DNA of 64,000 bases from CADCWN01 sp046328475 (GCA_046328475.1 JAXLWN010000028.1:17688-81687); one strand, 5' to 3'. Counted from the first letter of the stretch, positions 29,599 to 38,088 are shown. Numbers and translations: made by a program. The notes: generated by a model from the letters alone, not told the origin.

Positions 29599-29633
29599 AG
29601 TCGTGAGTCGTGAGTCGTGAGTCGTGAGTCGTC
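29599..29633. repeat. GTCGTGA heptamer array upstream of the MFS gene
   Basis: Four GTCGTGA units followed by GTCGTCA on the plus strand, 17 nt before the minus-strand start codon. On the gene's own strand the array reads CTCACGA and contains no stop codon. Confidence 0.75.
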
Positions 29634-29716
29634 AGATTTTACGGGTGCGTGGTGGTGTTTTGGATGAGATTTGCTTGCCGTAGCTATTTTACTGCCTGCT
29701 GTCCAGTGTCTCCTGT

Positions 29717-30760
29717 CTATCGGGTGATGGTCGCGTCGCGGCGGGTGGTGTTGCCGGCGGCGTCGGTGATGGTGATGGTGAGGCGGTGGGTGCCGGATGG
29801 GGCGGTGCGGGCGTCCCAGTAGCCGACCCAGAGGTCGAGGGTGCGGGAGTAGACGGGGGCGGGGAGCGGTTTGTCGTCGAGCAGGAATTGGACGCCGGTG
29901 ACGCCGATATCGTCGCTGGCGCGGACTTTGATGGTGGGCACGGCGCGGCGGACGGTGCCGCTGGTGGGATCGAGCAGTTCGGCGGTGGGGGCGGTGGTGT
30001 CGTAGCCTGCGGCGGCCCAGAGGGTTTGGGCCATCGCGAGGTGGCCGAGGTTGTTGGCGTGGAAGTCGAGCGGCACCCAGGTGAGTTCGCGCTCGTGGCC
30101 GAGGAAGCGCTTGTAGACATCGGCGACGAGGACGTTGCGGCGCTGCGCCTCTTCGACGAGCGCGGTGTTGAAGCGCTCGACCCACCAGGCGTCGGAGCGC
30201 ACGATCTTGGGATCGCCGCCGTAGGGGTTGTAGATGGTCATGACCGCGATGTCGGCGGTGCGCGCACCGTTGACGGTGGAGGCGGCGATCAGCGTGTCGA
30301 GGATTTTGCCGAGGTTGGCGCGGAAGTCGGCGAGGCCGATCTCGCGCGCCTTGTCGTCGGCGGTCTGGAGGTTGCGGAGGTCGTTGCCGCCGATGTCGAG
30401 GGTGATCGGGCTGATGGTCCAGCCTTTGCCGCGCGCCTCGGTGATGACCTGCTGGGCGGCGGTGAGCTGGCCGCTCTGGATCAGGGTGCCGGAGGTTTCG
30501 CCGCTGACGCTGAGGTTCTGGAGGGCGACGGCGTGCCCGGCGCGCTGCTGGAGGAGGGCGTGGAGCTGTGCGACATATCCCCGTGCGTCGGGGGTGCTGG
30601 TGAGGAGACCGACGCCGAGGGAGTCGCCGAGCGCGAGGTAGAGTTCGCCGAGGCCCCGGGGCGCGGCGGCGCTGGGTGCGGCGGCGCTGGTGGGGGGGAG
30701 GGCGAGGAGGGTGAGGAGGAGGGTGAGGGCGGCGAGGAGGCGTGGGGCGTGAGGGCGTGA
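29717..30760 (-). CDS. SGNH/GDSL esterase with Ig-like C-terminal domain; start codon lost or hidden
   Basis: A signal-peptide-like stretch (LLAALTLLLTLLALPP, ending SAAA) precedes an SGNH hydrolase: block I LALGDSLGVGLL with the nucleophile Ser, block III IGGNDLRNL, and block V DFHANNLGHLAMA with Asp and His. A C-terminal domain (TAPTAELLDPTSG to TITDAAGNTTRR) is Ig-like, as in surface enzymes. The frame is open far upstream, but for more than 200 nt above the signal peptide there is no ATG, GTG or TTG in frame. That stretch consists of GGGCGTGA and GTCGTAA repeats. The 30760 boundary is therefore only an estimate. Confidence 0.78.
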   Translation of the reverse strand, partial: SRPHAPRLLAALTLLLTLLALPPTSAAAPSAAAPRGLGELYLALGDSLGVGLLTSTPDARGYVAQLHALLQQRAGHAVALQNLSVSGETSGTLIQSGQLTAAQQVITEARGKGWTISPITLDIGGNDLRNLQTADDKAREIGLADFRANLGKILDTLIAASTVNGARTADIAVMTIYNPYGGDPKIVRSDAWWVERFNTALVEEAQRRNVLVADVYKRFLGHERELTWVPLDFHANNLGHLAMAQTLWAAAGYDTTAPTAELLDPTSGTVRRAVPTIKVRASDDIGVTGVQFLLDDKPLPAPVYSRTLDLWVGYWDARTAPSGTHRLTITITDAAGNTTRRDATITR

Positions 30761-31046
30761 GGGCGTGAGGGGCGTGAGAGGAGTCGTAAGTCGTAAGTCG
30801 TAAGTCGTAAGAAGAGAGACGGACCCCTCCCCGCCGCTGCGCGGCGACCCTCCCCCTGAAGGGGGAGGGTGGGGTGGGGATGGCGGAGTGTGGTGGCGGG
30901 TGTAGGCAGACCCCTCCCCGCCGCCTGCGGGCGGCGACCCTCCCCTGATGAGGAGAGGTTGAAGAACCTGGGGCAAGCGGGTGGTGGTGGGTGGCGGGGT
31001 GGGTGCCCAGTCCGACTTGCGGGCGGGTCTAGACCCGCCCCTACCG
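30741..31046. repeat. Tandem arrays, two R3 copies and one R4 copy
   Basis: GGGCGTGA units (about 30747-30777) abut GTCGTAA units (30783-30811). R3 copies lie at 30822-30875 (stem CCCTCCCCC/GGGGGAGGG) and 30909-30975. An R4 copy, GGGCGGGTCTAGACCCGCCCCTACC, lies at 31021-31045. No gene is visible between 30761 and 31080. Confidence 0.7.
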
Positions 31047-31080
31047 AGGGTGGTGGCGATGCGGGCGAATGTTGGCTTTG

Positions 31081-31986
31081 TCATTGGCGGTTGCCTTGGG
31101 CGGTGATGGCGGTGTGGCGGGCGATGGCGTGTTGGACGAGGGCGCGGTCGTTGTCGAAGGTGAGGCGGGCGAGGGCGTCGGCGGGGGAGGGAGGTGTCGG
31201 TGCCCTCGTGCGCGGCGAAGTCGGGGAGGTGGGATTCGATGTGCAGAGGAAGTAGCCGACGTGGCGGTCTTTCTTGAAGGTGAAGCGATAGTCGCCGAGC
31301 CAGTCGATCAGGCGGGTGGCGAGGCCCATCTCTTCGGCGACTTCGCGGATGGCGGCGGTGGCGGCCGGTCGCCCGCTTCGATGTGGCCTTTGGGAGGACG
31401 CGTCGCCTTTCTTGGCGCGACGCAGGGCGATTCGGCCCGAGGCGTCGAAGACGACGCCGCCAGCTTGCTCGGCGACGGCGGGATCGTCGGTGAGGTGCGG
31501 GTAGGGGGTGCGGGCGATCTCGCCGAGGAGCTTGGCCTGGGTGACGGGGATGAGTTCGGGCAGGACCATGGTGTTGGCGAGGATCGGCATGAAGTTGGCG
31601 TCGCCGCCCCAGCGAGGGACGACGTGCATGTGCAGGTGGTCGCCGATGCCCGCTCCGGCGACGGAGCCGATGTTCAGGCCGACGTTGAAGCCGTGGGGGC
31701 GCAGTGTGCGCTCCAGCAGGCCGGTGACCCAGGGGAGCAGGGCGGTCATCTCGGCGAGGGCGGCGGCGGGGAGGGTGGTGAGGGTGGAGACGTGGGCGTA
31801 GGGGACGATCATGACGTGCCCGGTGTTGTACGGGAAGAGGTTCATGATCACGAAGGCGTTGGTGCCGCGATGGAGGATGAGGTTGGCGCGGTCGTCGTTG
31901 GCGGCGGGCTTGTCGCAGAAGATGCAGCCGGTCGCGCGCTCGCCGCCGACGTAGCCCATGCGCCAGGGGGTCCAGAGTGTGTCCAT
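31081..31986 (-). CDS. HIT-domain/Nudix-domain fusion protein (frame disturbed)
   Basis: About 301 residues. The N-terminal half is a HIT hydrolase/AP4A phosphorylase-type domain: GCIFCDKPAANDD, LFPYNTGHVMIVPY and the triad HLHMHVVPRW. The C-terminal half is Nudix-like: AGGVVFDASGRIAL and AIREVAEEMGL. The first part of the Nudix box (PKGHIEAGD) is only readable one frame over, at 31365-31393. A second segment at about 31190-31247 (HIESHLPDFAAHEGTDTSLP) is also displaced. Both are pairs of compensating indels that keep the long frame open. With HIT acting on dinucleotides and Nudix on nucleoside diphosphates, a nucleotide-sanitising role is likely. The start follows AGGGAG. Confidence 0.78.
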   Translation of the reverse strand: MDTLWTPWRMGYVGGERATGCIFCDKPAANDDRANLILHRGTNAFVIMNLFPYNTGHVMIVPYAHVSTLTTLPAAALAEMTALLPWVTGLLERTLRPHGFNVGLNIGSVAGAGIGDHLHMHVVPRWGGDANFMPILANTMVLPELIPVTQAKLLGEIARTPYPHLTDDPAVAEQAGGVVFDASGRIALRRAKKGDASSQRPHRSGRPAATAAIREVAEEMGLATRLIDWLGDYRFTFKKDRHVGYFLCTSNPTSPTSPRTRAPTPPSPADALARLTFDNDRALVQHAIARHTAITAQGNRQ

Positions 31987-31998
31987 CGGCTCCCTGAG

Positions 31999-32080
31999 TA
32001 GTCGTGAGTCGTGAGTCGTGAGTCGTGAGTTCAAAGTTCAACGGTGGGTGGTCGGAGCTTGGAACTTGGAACTTTGAACC
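31999..32080. repeat. GTCGTGA array and GTTCAAAGTTC inverted pair
   Basis: GTCGTGA units at 32000-32028 run into GTTCAAAGTTC (32029-32039), which pairs perfectly with GAACTTTGAAC (32069-32079). The array lies immediately upstream of the HIT-Nudix gene. Confidence 0.65.
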
Positions 32081-32252
32081 GTCAGTTGTTTCAACGCAGC
32101 GTGGTCGGGTGGGGTTGCTGCGTGGTGGTGCGGGTGTTGGGTGTCGGGAGGCGGTGTGGGGAACCGGAGGTGGTTCGATGTGACGCCGCCGAGGGGAAGT
32201 TTACCATAGGGGGCGGGTGGGGCTTTGTTAGGATTGCGCGGATTGTGAAGTT

Positions 32253-32320
32253 GGGTGGCACGCGGAGTTCGCCCGGACATGAAGTGTCCGGGCTACGTAG
32301 GTGCGCCGGATGAATCCGGC
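32253..32320. repeat. R2 palindromic repeat, copy 2
   Basis: Nearly identical to copy 1 at 19391-19460: leader GGGTGGCACGCGGAGT, hairpin GCCCGGACA/TGTCCGGGC, hairpin GCCGGAT/ATCCGGC. The rest of 32081-32445 has no gene. Confidence 0.75.
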
Positions 32321-32445
32321 TCTGGGGCTTGCGGTGGGGGTGCCTGCCCGGATGGATAGTGGCTGCCCGCGCGTCTGGGTGAAGATTGCGTTGCCCCCGC
32401 TCGTTAGAATGCTAGCAAGTGGCAGTGAGCGAGAGTGAGGTGGCG

Positions 32446-33654
32446 ATGGCGACGCGGCAGTGGTGGGAGCGGCCTCGGTTATGGGGGACGGGGCCGGGGG
32501 AGGCGGAGGCGGAGCGGCGGGTTTCGTGGCTGGATCTCTTTTCTGATTTGATTTTTGTGGTGGTGATCTCGCAGCTGGCGCATTACCTGGCGGTGCATCT
32601 GTCGTGGTCGGGGCTGGTGGGGTATGGGCTGCCGTTTGTGGCGGCGTGGTGGGCGTGGATCGGGGGGACGGTTTATAACGAGCGGTTCGAGACGGAGGAT
32701 TTGAGCTACCGGTTCTTCACGTTCCTCTATTTGCTGACGATTGCGGGGTTGGCGATTTTTGCGCACGATGCGCTCGGGACGTTGTCGGTCGGCTTTGCGC
32801 TGTCGTATGCGGCGAATCGGGCGCTGATCATCGCGCTCTGGTTGCGGGGTGGCTGGCACGCGCCGACGTTCCGGCCGGTGTCGAACCGGTATGCGGTCGG
32901 GTTTGCGCTCTCGTTTGCGGCGTTCGTGGTCTCGACGTTGGTGCCGGTGCCGTGGCGTTTCCTGTTCTGGGGGCTGGGGTTGGCGAGCGATTTGCTGACG
33001 CCGATCGCGACGTTGCGGCACCAGGCGCAGTTACCGCGCACGCGGCACTCGAAGTTGCCGGAGCGGTTCGGGTTGTTTGTGATCATCGTGCTCGGGGAGG
33101 CGATTGTCGGGGTGATCGGCGGGGTGGCGGATAACCCGGAGTTTTCGTGGCGGGCGGGGATCGCGGGTGGGCTGGGGCTGGCGCTGGTCTTCGGGCTGTG
33201 GTGGCTCTACTTCGATTTTGTGGCGCGGCGGCGCACGCGGGCGGGGATGTGGCCGCTGTTCGGCTGGATTTACCTGCACATGCCGCTGGTGATGGCGATC
33301 GCGGCGATCAGCGCGGCGGTGCTGAATCTGGTGGCGCACGATATTGAGTCTGGCGCGGGGGTGCGCTGGCTGCTGGCGGGGGCGGTGGCGCTGGCGCTGG
33401 GGATGATCGCGGCGATTGAGTTGTTGCTGCGGCCCGATCCGGACGAGCCGACGGCGCTCGCACCGAGCGTGGGTGTGAAGCTGGCGGCGGCGGGGGGCGC
33501 GATTGTCGTTGGCCTCTTGGGGCGGAATCTCCCGGCATTGCTGGTGCTGGGGTTGCTGGCGGTGTTGCTGGCCCCGCCGATGCTCTACGGGGCCTGGGTC
33601 TGGTATCACCAGGAGATCGCGCCGGAGGCGCTCATGCCGGAGGTCGGCGACTGA
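32446..33654 (+). CDS. ltrA: Low temperature requirement A (LtrA) family membrane protein
   Basis: 402 residues with about 10-11 hydrophobic helices. Family hallmarks: WLDLFSDLIFVVVISQLAHY near the N terminus and LPERFGLFVIIVLGEAIVGV in the middle. LtrA was named for growth at low temperature in Listeria; the biochemical activity is unknown. Start: ATG 32446 after GTGAGG; a GTG at 32419 is also in frame. It converges with the DUF4385 gene, which ends 54 nt away. Confidence 0.85.
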   Translation: MATRQWWERPRLWGTGPGEAEAERRVSWLDLFSDLIFVVVISQLAHYLAVHLSWSGLVGYGLPFVAAWWAWIGGTVYNERFETEDLSYRFFTFLYLLTIAGLAIFAHDALGTLSVGFALSYAANRALIIALWLRGGWHAPTFRPVSNRYAVGFALSFAAFVVSTLVPVPWRFLFWGLGLASDLLTPIATLRHQAQLPRTRHSKLPERFGLFVIIVLGEAIVGVIGGVADNPEFSWRAGIAGGLGLALVFGLWWLYFDFVARRRTRAGMWPLFGWIYLHMPLVMAIAAISAAVLNLVAHDIESGAGVRWLLAGAVALALGMIAAIELLLRPDPDEPTALAPSVGVKLAAAGGAIVVGLLGRNLPALLVLGLLAVLLAPPMLYGAWVWYHQEIAPEALMPEVGD

Positions 33655-33680
33655 CGCGGCGCTGGTGGTCGACGACGATG

Positions 33681-33746
33681 GCCCAGGGCTGAAGCCCAGG
33701 GCTGGGCTCACTGCGTTCGCCGCGAAGCCCGCCTGCGCGGGCTGGG
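33681..33746. repeat. R1 palindromic repeat, copy B, overlapping a gene end
   Basis: Hairpin GCCCAGGGCTGAAGCCCAGGGCTGGGC, then GCCCGCCTGCGCGGGC. The repaired DUF4385 frame runs into this element and takes its last codons and stop (TCA at 33708-33710) from it. Confidence 0.75.
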
Positions 33747-34198
33747 ATGCGCATTCTCGGTGCTGTCCGGTCTCACCATGCGCTGGTGGTCAGCTTTCAT
33801 ACGCTGGTAGTCGGGGTCGTCGGCGATTGCGCGCCAGTGGGCGTGGAAGATGGCGGCGACTTCGGCTTTGGCAGGTCGCCGGTGCCGCGCGGGAGTTCTG
33901 TGCCGTCGGGGGCGCGCTTGCGCCCGCCTTTGTGGTTGGCGTAGCGGCGGGCGCGGGTGTAGCCCATCTGGAGGTATTTGCGCGCCATGTCCATGCCGAC
34001 GAAGTCTCCGGCGGCGAGATATTCGCGGTACTTGGCGGTGAGCGCCCCGGCGGACTCGCGGGCGAGGTCGGGCGTGCGGATCGTCCAGAGCGGCAGCAAT
34101 TCGCCCTTGTAAGGTTCGATGTGGAAGACGCCCGCCTCGCCACGGCCGATGCGGTAGTGCTCGGGGTGGGCGCGGTAGTCGATGGTGTTGTCGGTCAT
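33708..34198 (-). CDS. DUF4385 family protein (one frameshift)
   Basis: From ATG 34198 the protein reads DYRAHPEHYRIGRGEAGVFH, then VGMDMARKYLQMGYTRARRY and ANHKGGRK, characteristic of DUF4385. After about residue 107 the current frame becomes unlike the family. One base added near 33878 restores the expected tail (KAEVAAIFHAHWRAIADDPD, then YQRMKADHQRM) and a stop inside the R1 palindrome. Function unknown. It starts 4 nt after the stop of the upstream gene, so the two form an operon. Confidence 0.75.
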
Positions 34199-34202
34199 CG
34201 GC

Positions 34203-34676
34203 TCAGTCTCGCGCCCAGAATTTCCACCAGGGGCGACCGGAACCGGATTGGGCGGGGGCCTGCTCGGTGGGGGCATCCACGTAGCGCTTAGGTGGGGCTT
34301 CGAATTCGCTGCCGAGGCGCTTGGACCAGAGGGCGACCTGCTCGGCCTTCTTGCGCGAGTCGCCCCGGTTTTCGGCGGTGACGGTTTCGCCGAGTTGCGA
34401 ATCGACGACGCGCCGCCGAGCGCGGCGGCGAGGCCGAGCGCGGTGTCGCAGGCCCCGTCGAAGGAGCCGGGGAGTTCGCTGTAGCGCAGGTGCAGGGTCA
34501 TGTTATCCACGGGGCCGCCGGGGCGGTCTGCGGCGAGGATCAGCTCGGTCGAGGCGGAGCGGAAGGACTCTGCGTCGTAGCGGCGGAGGCTGCAGGAACT
34601 GCGCGACCGCTGCGTCCACGGCCGCGCGGTCGAATGGTTCGCCGTCAACGCGCTCGATAAGGAGATCGTAGCTCAT
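34203..34676 (-). CDS. Unrecognised protein of about 157 aa, two apparent frameshifts
   Basis: The N terminus, MSYDLLIERVDGEPFDRAAV, follows a good GGAGGG site. The middle reads RRYDAESFRSASTELILAAD and LHLRYSELPGSFDGACDTAL in a second frame. The C terminus returns to the first frame: VVDSQLGETVTAENRGDSRK and a Trp-rich RPWWKFWARD end. Breaks fall near 34585-34600 and 34405-34415. I do not recognise the family. The gene directly precedes the DUF4385 gene. Confidence 0.6.
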
Positions 34677-34710
34677 CTAGCCCTCCAGTTGGCTCATATG
34701 TTCGTGTCTC

Positions 34711-34823
34711 AGTGCTGAGTGCTGAGTGCTGAGTGCTGAGTCAAGTACGAAGTACGAACGATGAGAGAGTGGACCTCACCCCGCCGCCTGCGGGCGGCAC
34801 CCCTCTCCCGCGAGGAGAGGGGA
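34711..34823. repeat. GTGCTGA heptamer array and R3 copy
   Basis: Four GTGCTGA units (34711-34740) are followed by doubled AAGTACG (about 34743-34758). An R3 element then follows (34772-34823) with CCGCCGCCTGCGGGCGGC and CCCCTCTCCCGCGAGGAGAGGGG hairpins. The array lies between the surface protein's stop and the start at 34676. Confidence 0.7.
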
Positions 34824-34883
34824 TGGGTCCAGTTGCATTCGACAGGCAATGGTGACAGGGTGATCGCGACCGTGATGGCGGGG

Positions 34884-36365
34884 CTAGCGCTTGGAGACGG
34901 AGTTGCTGTCGCGGTTGGCGACCCAGACGTTGCTGCCATCGAAGGCGAGGGCGCTGGGGTGGGTGCCGACGGTGAAGGTGCCGAGGTTGGTGCCGTCGCT
35001 CGCCTTGAGCTTGGTGACGCTGTTGCCTGCGGTGTTGGCCACCCAGATGTGCTGACCGTCGAAGGCGACTGCGCCGGGGGTGTTGCCGACCGTGAAGGAG
35101 CCGAGGTTGGTGCCGTCGCTGGCGCGCAGCTTGACCACGCTGTTGGTCCCGCCGACCGAGACCCAGATATTCGCGCCGTCGAAGGCGAGGCCGCCGGGGT
35201 TGGTGCCGACGTTGATGGTGCCAAGGTTGAAGCCGTCGCTGGCGCGCAGTTTCGTGACCGAGCCACCGTCCTTGTTGGCGATCCAGATATTGGTGCCGTC
35301 GAAGGCGAGGGCGACGGGTTGCCGCCCGCGTCGAAGTTCCCCAGGTTGGTGCCGCTGCTTGCCTGGATCTTCGAGATCGCGCCGTTCGGGCCGGTGTTGG
35401 TCGCGACCCAGATATTGGTGCCGTCGAAGGCGATGGCGTTCCTGGTTGGCGAGCGACAGGGCGGTGCCGATGCTCTGCCCGTCGCTGGCGCGTAGGCGGG
35501 CGATGGTGGTCAGGTTTTGTCCCTGGCTGGCAACCCAGATGGTCGCGCCGTCGAAGGCGACGCCGATCGGGTTGCCGCCGACCAGCGAAGATTGCCGAGG
35601 TTGGCACCGTCGCCGATGCGCAGCTTGGAGACGGTGCCGCTGTCGAGTGGTCACCCACATGTGCGAGCCGTCGAAGGCGAGGGCGCTGGGGTGGGTGCCG
35701 ACGGCGAAGGCGGGGTAGTCGCCGGTGCTGCCACGGGCGGCGTACCAGCGGAGGAGCGCGATGTCGAGGGTGTTCAGGCCGATACCTGGCGGCCCCTGCG
35801 GCCCGGTCTGGCCGGGGGGGCCTTGCTCGCCGGGTGGCACGGCCTGCCAGGCGACGCCGGTGCCGGTGGAGACGAGCACCTGACCGGCGGTCGAGCCCGC
35901 CGAACTGAGCTTCGGGGTGGTGATCGCGCCGTCGATCACGTTATTGGCCACCAGGGCGGTCGCGGCGTTGGTGACGGGCGGGTTGGTGCCAAGTCCGGCG
36001 GTGCGGGCGAGGAAGGAGGCCATCTCCTCGCGGGTGACGAGGTTGTTGGGGCAGTAGTGCTGGAGGTCGGTGCAGCCGCGCGAGATGCCCGCGTCGGCGA
36101 TGGCATTGATGTTGTTGTTGTGCGGGCTGCCCTGGTTGAGGTCCTGGAAGTTCGCCGCCGTGAGGCCCAGCGGCACCAAGGCGACGAGGGCGGCGATTAG
36201 CAGCGGGGCGAGCCAGCGCGTGCCGCGCCGTGTGCCGCGCCGGGCACGAAAGCGGGCGAGTTCGCGCTCGGTTTGGGCCAGGCGGGTGGCGGTTGCGGCC
36301 TGGGCGGCGGCGAGGCGGGCGATTTCTTCGCGGAGTTGTGCGAGTTGGTCGGGGGCGTCGGGCAT
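34884..36365 (-). CDS. Surface protein: SLH-like segment, collagen-like stretch and seven-fold beta-propeller repeats
   Basis: 493 residues. An N-terminal coiled coil (about 1-42) and a membrane helix (about 51-70, LAPLLIAALVALVPLGL) precede an SLH-like motif (NFQDLNQGS to YCPNNLVTREEMASFLARTA). GEQGPPGQTGPQGPPG is collagen-like. About seven repeats of about 42 residues follow, of the type PSALAFDGSNVWVAN..S.V.KL.ASDG.NLG.F. These resemble YncE/NHL blades and predict a propeller. Two repeats are garbled by compensating indel pairs (about 35318-35445 and 35585-35650); the other frame supplies the missing motifs. It is probably displayed on the cell surface. The ligand is not evident. Confidence 0.78.
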   Translation of the reverse strand: MPDAPDQLAQLREEIARLAAAQAATATRLAQTERELARFRARRGTRRGTRWLAPLLIAALVALVPLGLTAANFQDLNQGSPHNNNINAIADAGISRGCTDLQHYCPNNLVTREEMASFLARTAGLGTNPPVTNAATALVANNVIDGAITTPKLSSAGSTAGQVLVSTGTGVAWQAVPPGEQGPPGQTGPQGPPGIGLNTLDIALLRWYAARGSTGDYPAFAVGTHPSALAFDGSHMWVTTRQRHRLQAAHRRRCQPRQSSLVGGNPIGVAFDGATIWVASQGQNLTTIARLRASDGQSIGTALSLANQERHRLRRHQYLGRDQHRPERRDLEDPGKQRHQPGELRRGRQPVALAFDGTNIWIANKDGGSVTKLRASDGFNLGTINVGTNPGGLAFDGANIWVSVGGTNSVVKLRASDGTNLGSFTVGNTPGAVAFDGQHIWVANTAGNSVTKLKASDGTNLGTFTVGTHPSALAFDGSNVWVANRDSNSVSKR

Positions 36366-36377
36366 GGGACCTCCTGC

Positions 36378-36559
36378 GAGTCGTGAGTCGTGAGTCGTGA
36401 GTCGTGAGATGAGTCGGGCGGTCGGGCAGTCGGGCGGTCGGGCTGGGAGACCTCACCCCCCGGCCCCCTCTCCCGCGAGGAGAGGGGGTGACTCGCGCGG
36501 AGGGTCTTGTTACCACTCATCGCTCGTCACTCGTTACTCGTTACTCGTTACTCGTTACT
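36378..36559. repeat. GTCGTGA, GTCGGGC and TCGTTAC arrays with one R3 copy
   Basis: GTCGTGA units (36378-36408) lie directly upstream of the ribosome site of the surface protein. GTCGGGC/GTCGGGCA units follow (36413-36443), then an R3 copy (36449-36488), then TCGTTAC units (36521-36559). On the minus strand the last array reads GTAACGA and supplies the final codons and stop of the serine hydrolase. Confidence 0.75.
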
Positions 36560-37724
36560 GCGGCCAGCACGGTGTTGTGGAAGCGGGCGCGGACGCGGGC
36601 GATGCCGGGGTTGGCGGCGTCGGGGTGGACGCGGTTGGTGAGCAGGATGATGGCGAGGTGGTGGGCGGGGACGAGCCAGAGGGAGGTGCCGGTGAAGCCG
36701 GTGTGGCCGTAGGCTCCCGCGCCGAGCAGCTCGCCGCCGGAGGTGGGGCCGCCGCCGGTGGTGAGATCGGGGTCGCCGTCGGAGGCGAGCCAGCGGGCGC
36801 GGCGACCGATGGGGTCGGGGTCGAAGGCGACCCAGCCGAGGGTGCGGCCGAGGTTGAGGGCGGCGGTCTGGTCGCGCGGGGCGGCGGCGATGGTGGCGCG
36901 GGAGAGGAGGCGGATGCCGTCGAGCGCGCCGCCGTTCAGCCAGAATTGGGTGTAGCGGGCGAGGTCAGCGGCGGTGGCGAAGAGTCCGGCGTGGCCGCTG
37001 ATGCCGCCGAGGGCGTAGTTGGCGTTGCCGTCGTGGACGATGCCCCGGATGATGCCGGTGCGCTGCTGGGGATGGCGCGCGTTGTGCGCTGCGGCCATCG
37101 CGGCTTCGTAGCGCTCGCCAGCTTCGGTCGGGGCGATGCGGGCGAGGAGGGCGGGGGCGGGCTGGTAGCCGGTGTCATTCATGCCGAGCGGGGCGAAGAT
37201 GCGCTCGCGGGCGAATTGGTCGATCGGGAGGCCGCTCGCGCGGCGGACGATCTCGCCGAGGAGGATGAAGCCGAGGTCGCTGTAGCTGACGCGGGTGCCG
37301 GGTGGTGCCTCCAGCGGGGTGGCGCAGATGCGCGCGATGGTGGCTTCGGCGGTGCGGCAGTCGTGGTAGAGCGGGAGCCAGGCGGGGAGGCCGCTGCTGT
37401 GGGTGAGCAGGTGGCGCAGCAGCACGGCGCGGCGATCGGCGGCGGCGTCGGGGCCGACGAATTCGGGGATGAATTGCGCGACGGGTTCGTCGAGCGAGAG
37501 CGCGCCTGCTTCGAGCAGGATCAGGATGGAGGGGAGGCAGGCGACGACTTTGGTGAGCGAGGCGAGGTCGAAGATGGTGGCCGCGCCGCCGGGGGCGGCG
37601 CCGAAGGCGCGGTGGAGCAGGATCTGGCCGTGCTGTTGCACCAGGGCCACGGCCGAGGGAAGGCTCCTTCGGCGATGCCGCGCTCGATGACTGCCTCGGC
37701 GCGCTGCAGGCTTTTGTCGCTCAT
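36541..37724 (-). CDS. Serine hydrolase, beta-lactamase/esterase family (one frameshift)
   Basis: About 395 residues after repair. Catalytic motifs: S-x-x-K in DLASLTKVVA, Tyr in YSDLGFILLGE and HTG in YGHTGFTGTS, as in class C beta-lactamases, EstB-type esterases and D-Ala-D-Ala peptidases. There is no signal peptide, so a cytosolic esterase or amidase is likelier than a true beta-lactamase. The N-terminal 25 residues (MSDKSLQRAEAVIERGIAEG) are in another frame; one base missing at the GGG at 37657-37659 explains this. The C terminus (AAVTSNE) and TAA come from the heptamer array. Confidence 0.8.
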
Positions 37725-37816
37725 GCGCTCCATCCTTGGCGCTGTGCGCGCCGCGATCGGCCCTTTCTTGCTGCATAATAGCCGACGAGGGTGGGGTGGT
37801 GCGATTGGGGGCGTGG

Positions 37817-37942
37817 GAGTCGTGAGTCGTGAGTCGTGAGTCGTGAGTGGACGGGGAGTAACGAGTAACGAGTAACGAGTGACGGGGGTGACCCCACCCC
37901 GCCGCCTGCGGGCGGCGACCCTCCCCTGAAGGGAGAGGGTTG
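37817..37942. repeat. GTCGTGA and GTAACGA arrays plus R3 copy
   Basis: GTCGTGA units at 37819-37847, AGTAACG units at 37857-37884, then an R3 element (37890-37942) with CCGCCTGCGGGCGG and CCCTCCCCTGAAGGGAGAGGGT. No gene lies here. Confidence 0.7.
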
Positions 37943-37977
37943 GGGATGCGGGGCGCGCGGGTGGTGCTGATGGAGGT

Positions 37978-38044
37978 GGGTGGCGTGCGGAGTGCGCCGG
38001 GAGATGAAGTCTCCGGGCTACGCGATGCGCCGGATGCATCCGGC
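37978..38044. repeat. R2 palindromic repeat, copy 3, with compensatory changes
   Basis: The hairpin stem is GCCGGGAGA/TCTCCGGGC instead of GCCCGGACA/TGTCCGGGC. The second stem GCCGGAT-GC-ATCCGGC is unchanged apart from its loop. Paired substitutions indicate selection on the folded form. Confidence 0.75.
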
Positions 38045-38088
38045 TGTTGAGGGACCTGTGGTGTTTTGAGAAGTTGGGGCGGGGGCGT

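Noticed and set aside
36541..37724. Serine hydrolase as an antibiotic-resistance beta-lactamase
   Set aside because: It has S-x-x-K and HTG motifs but no signal peptide, and its sequence is as close to esterases and peptidases; resistance cannot be claimed.
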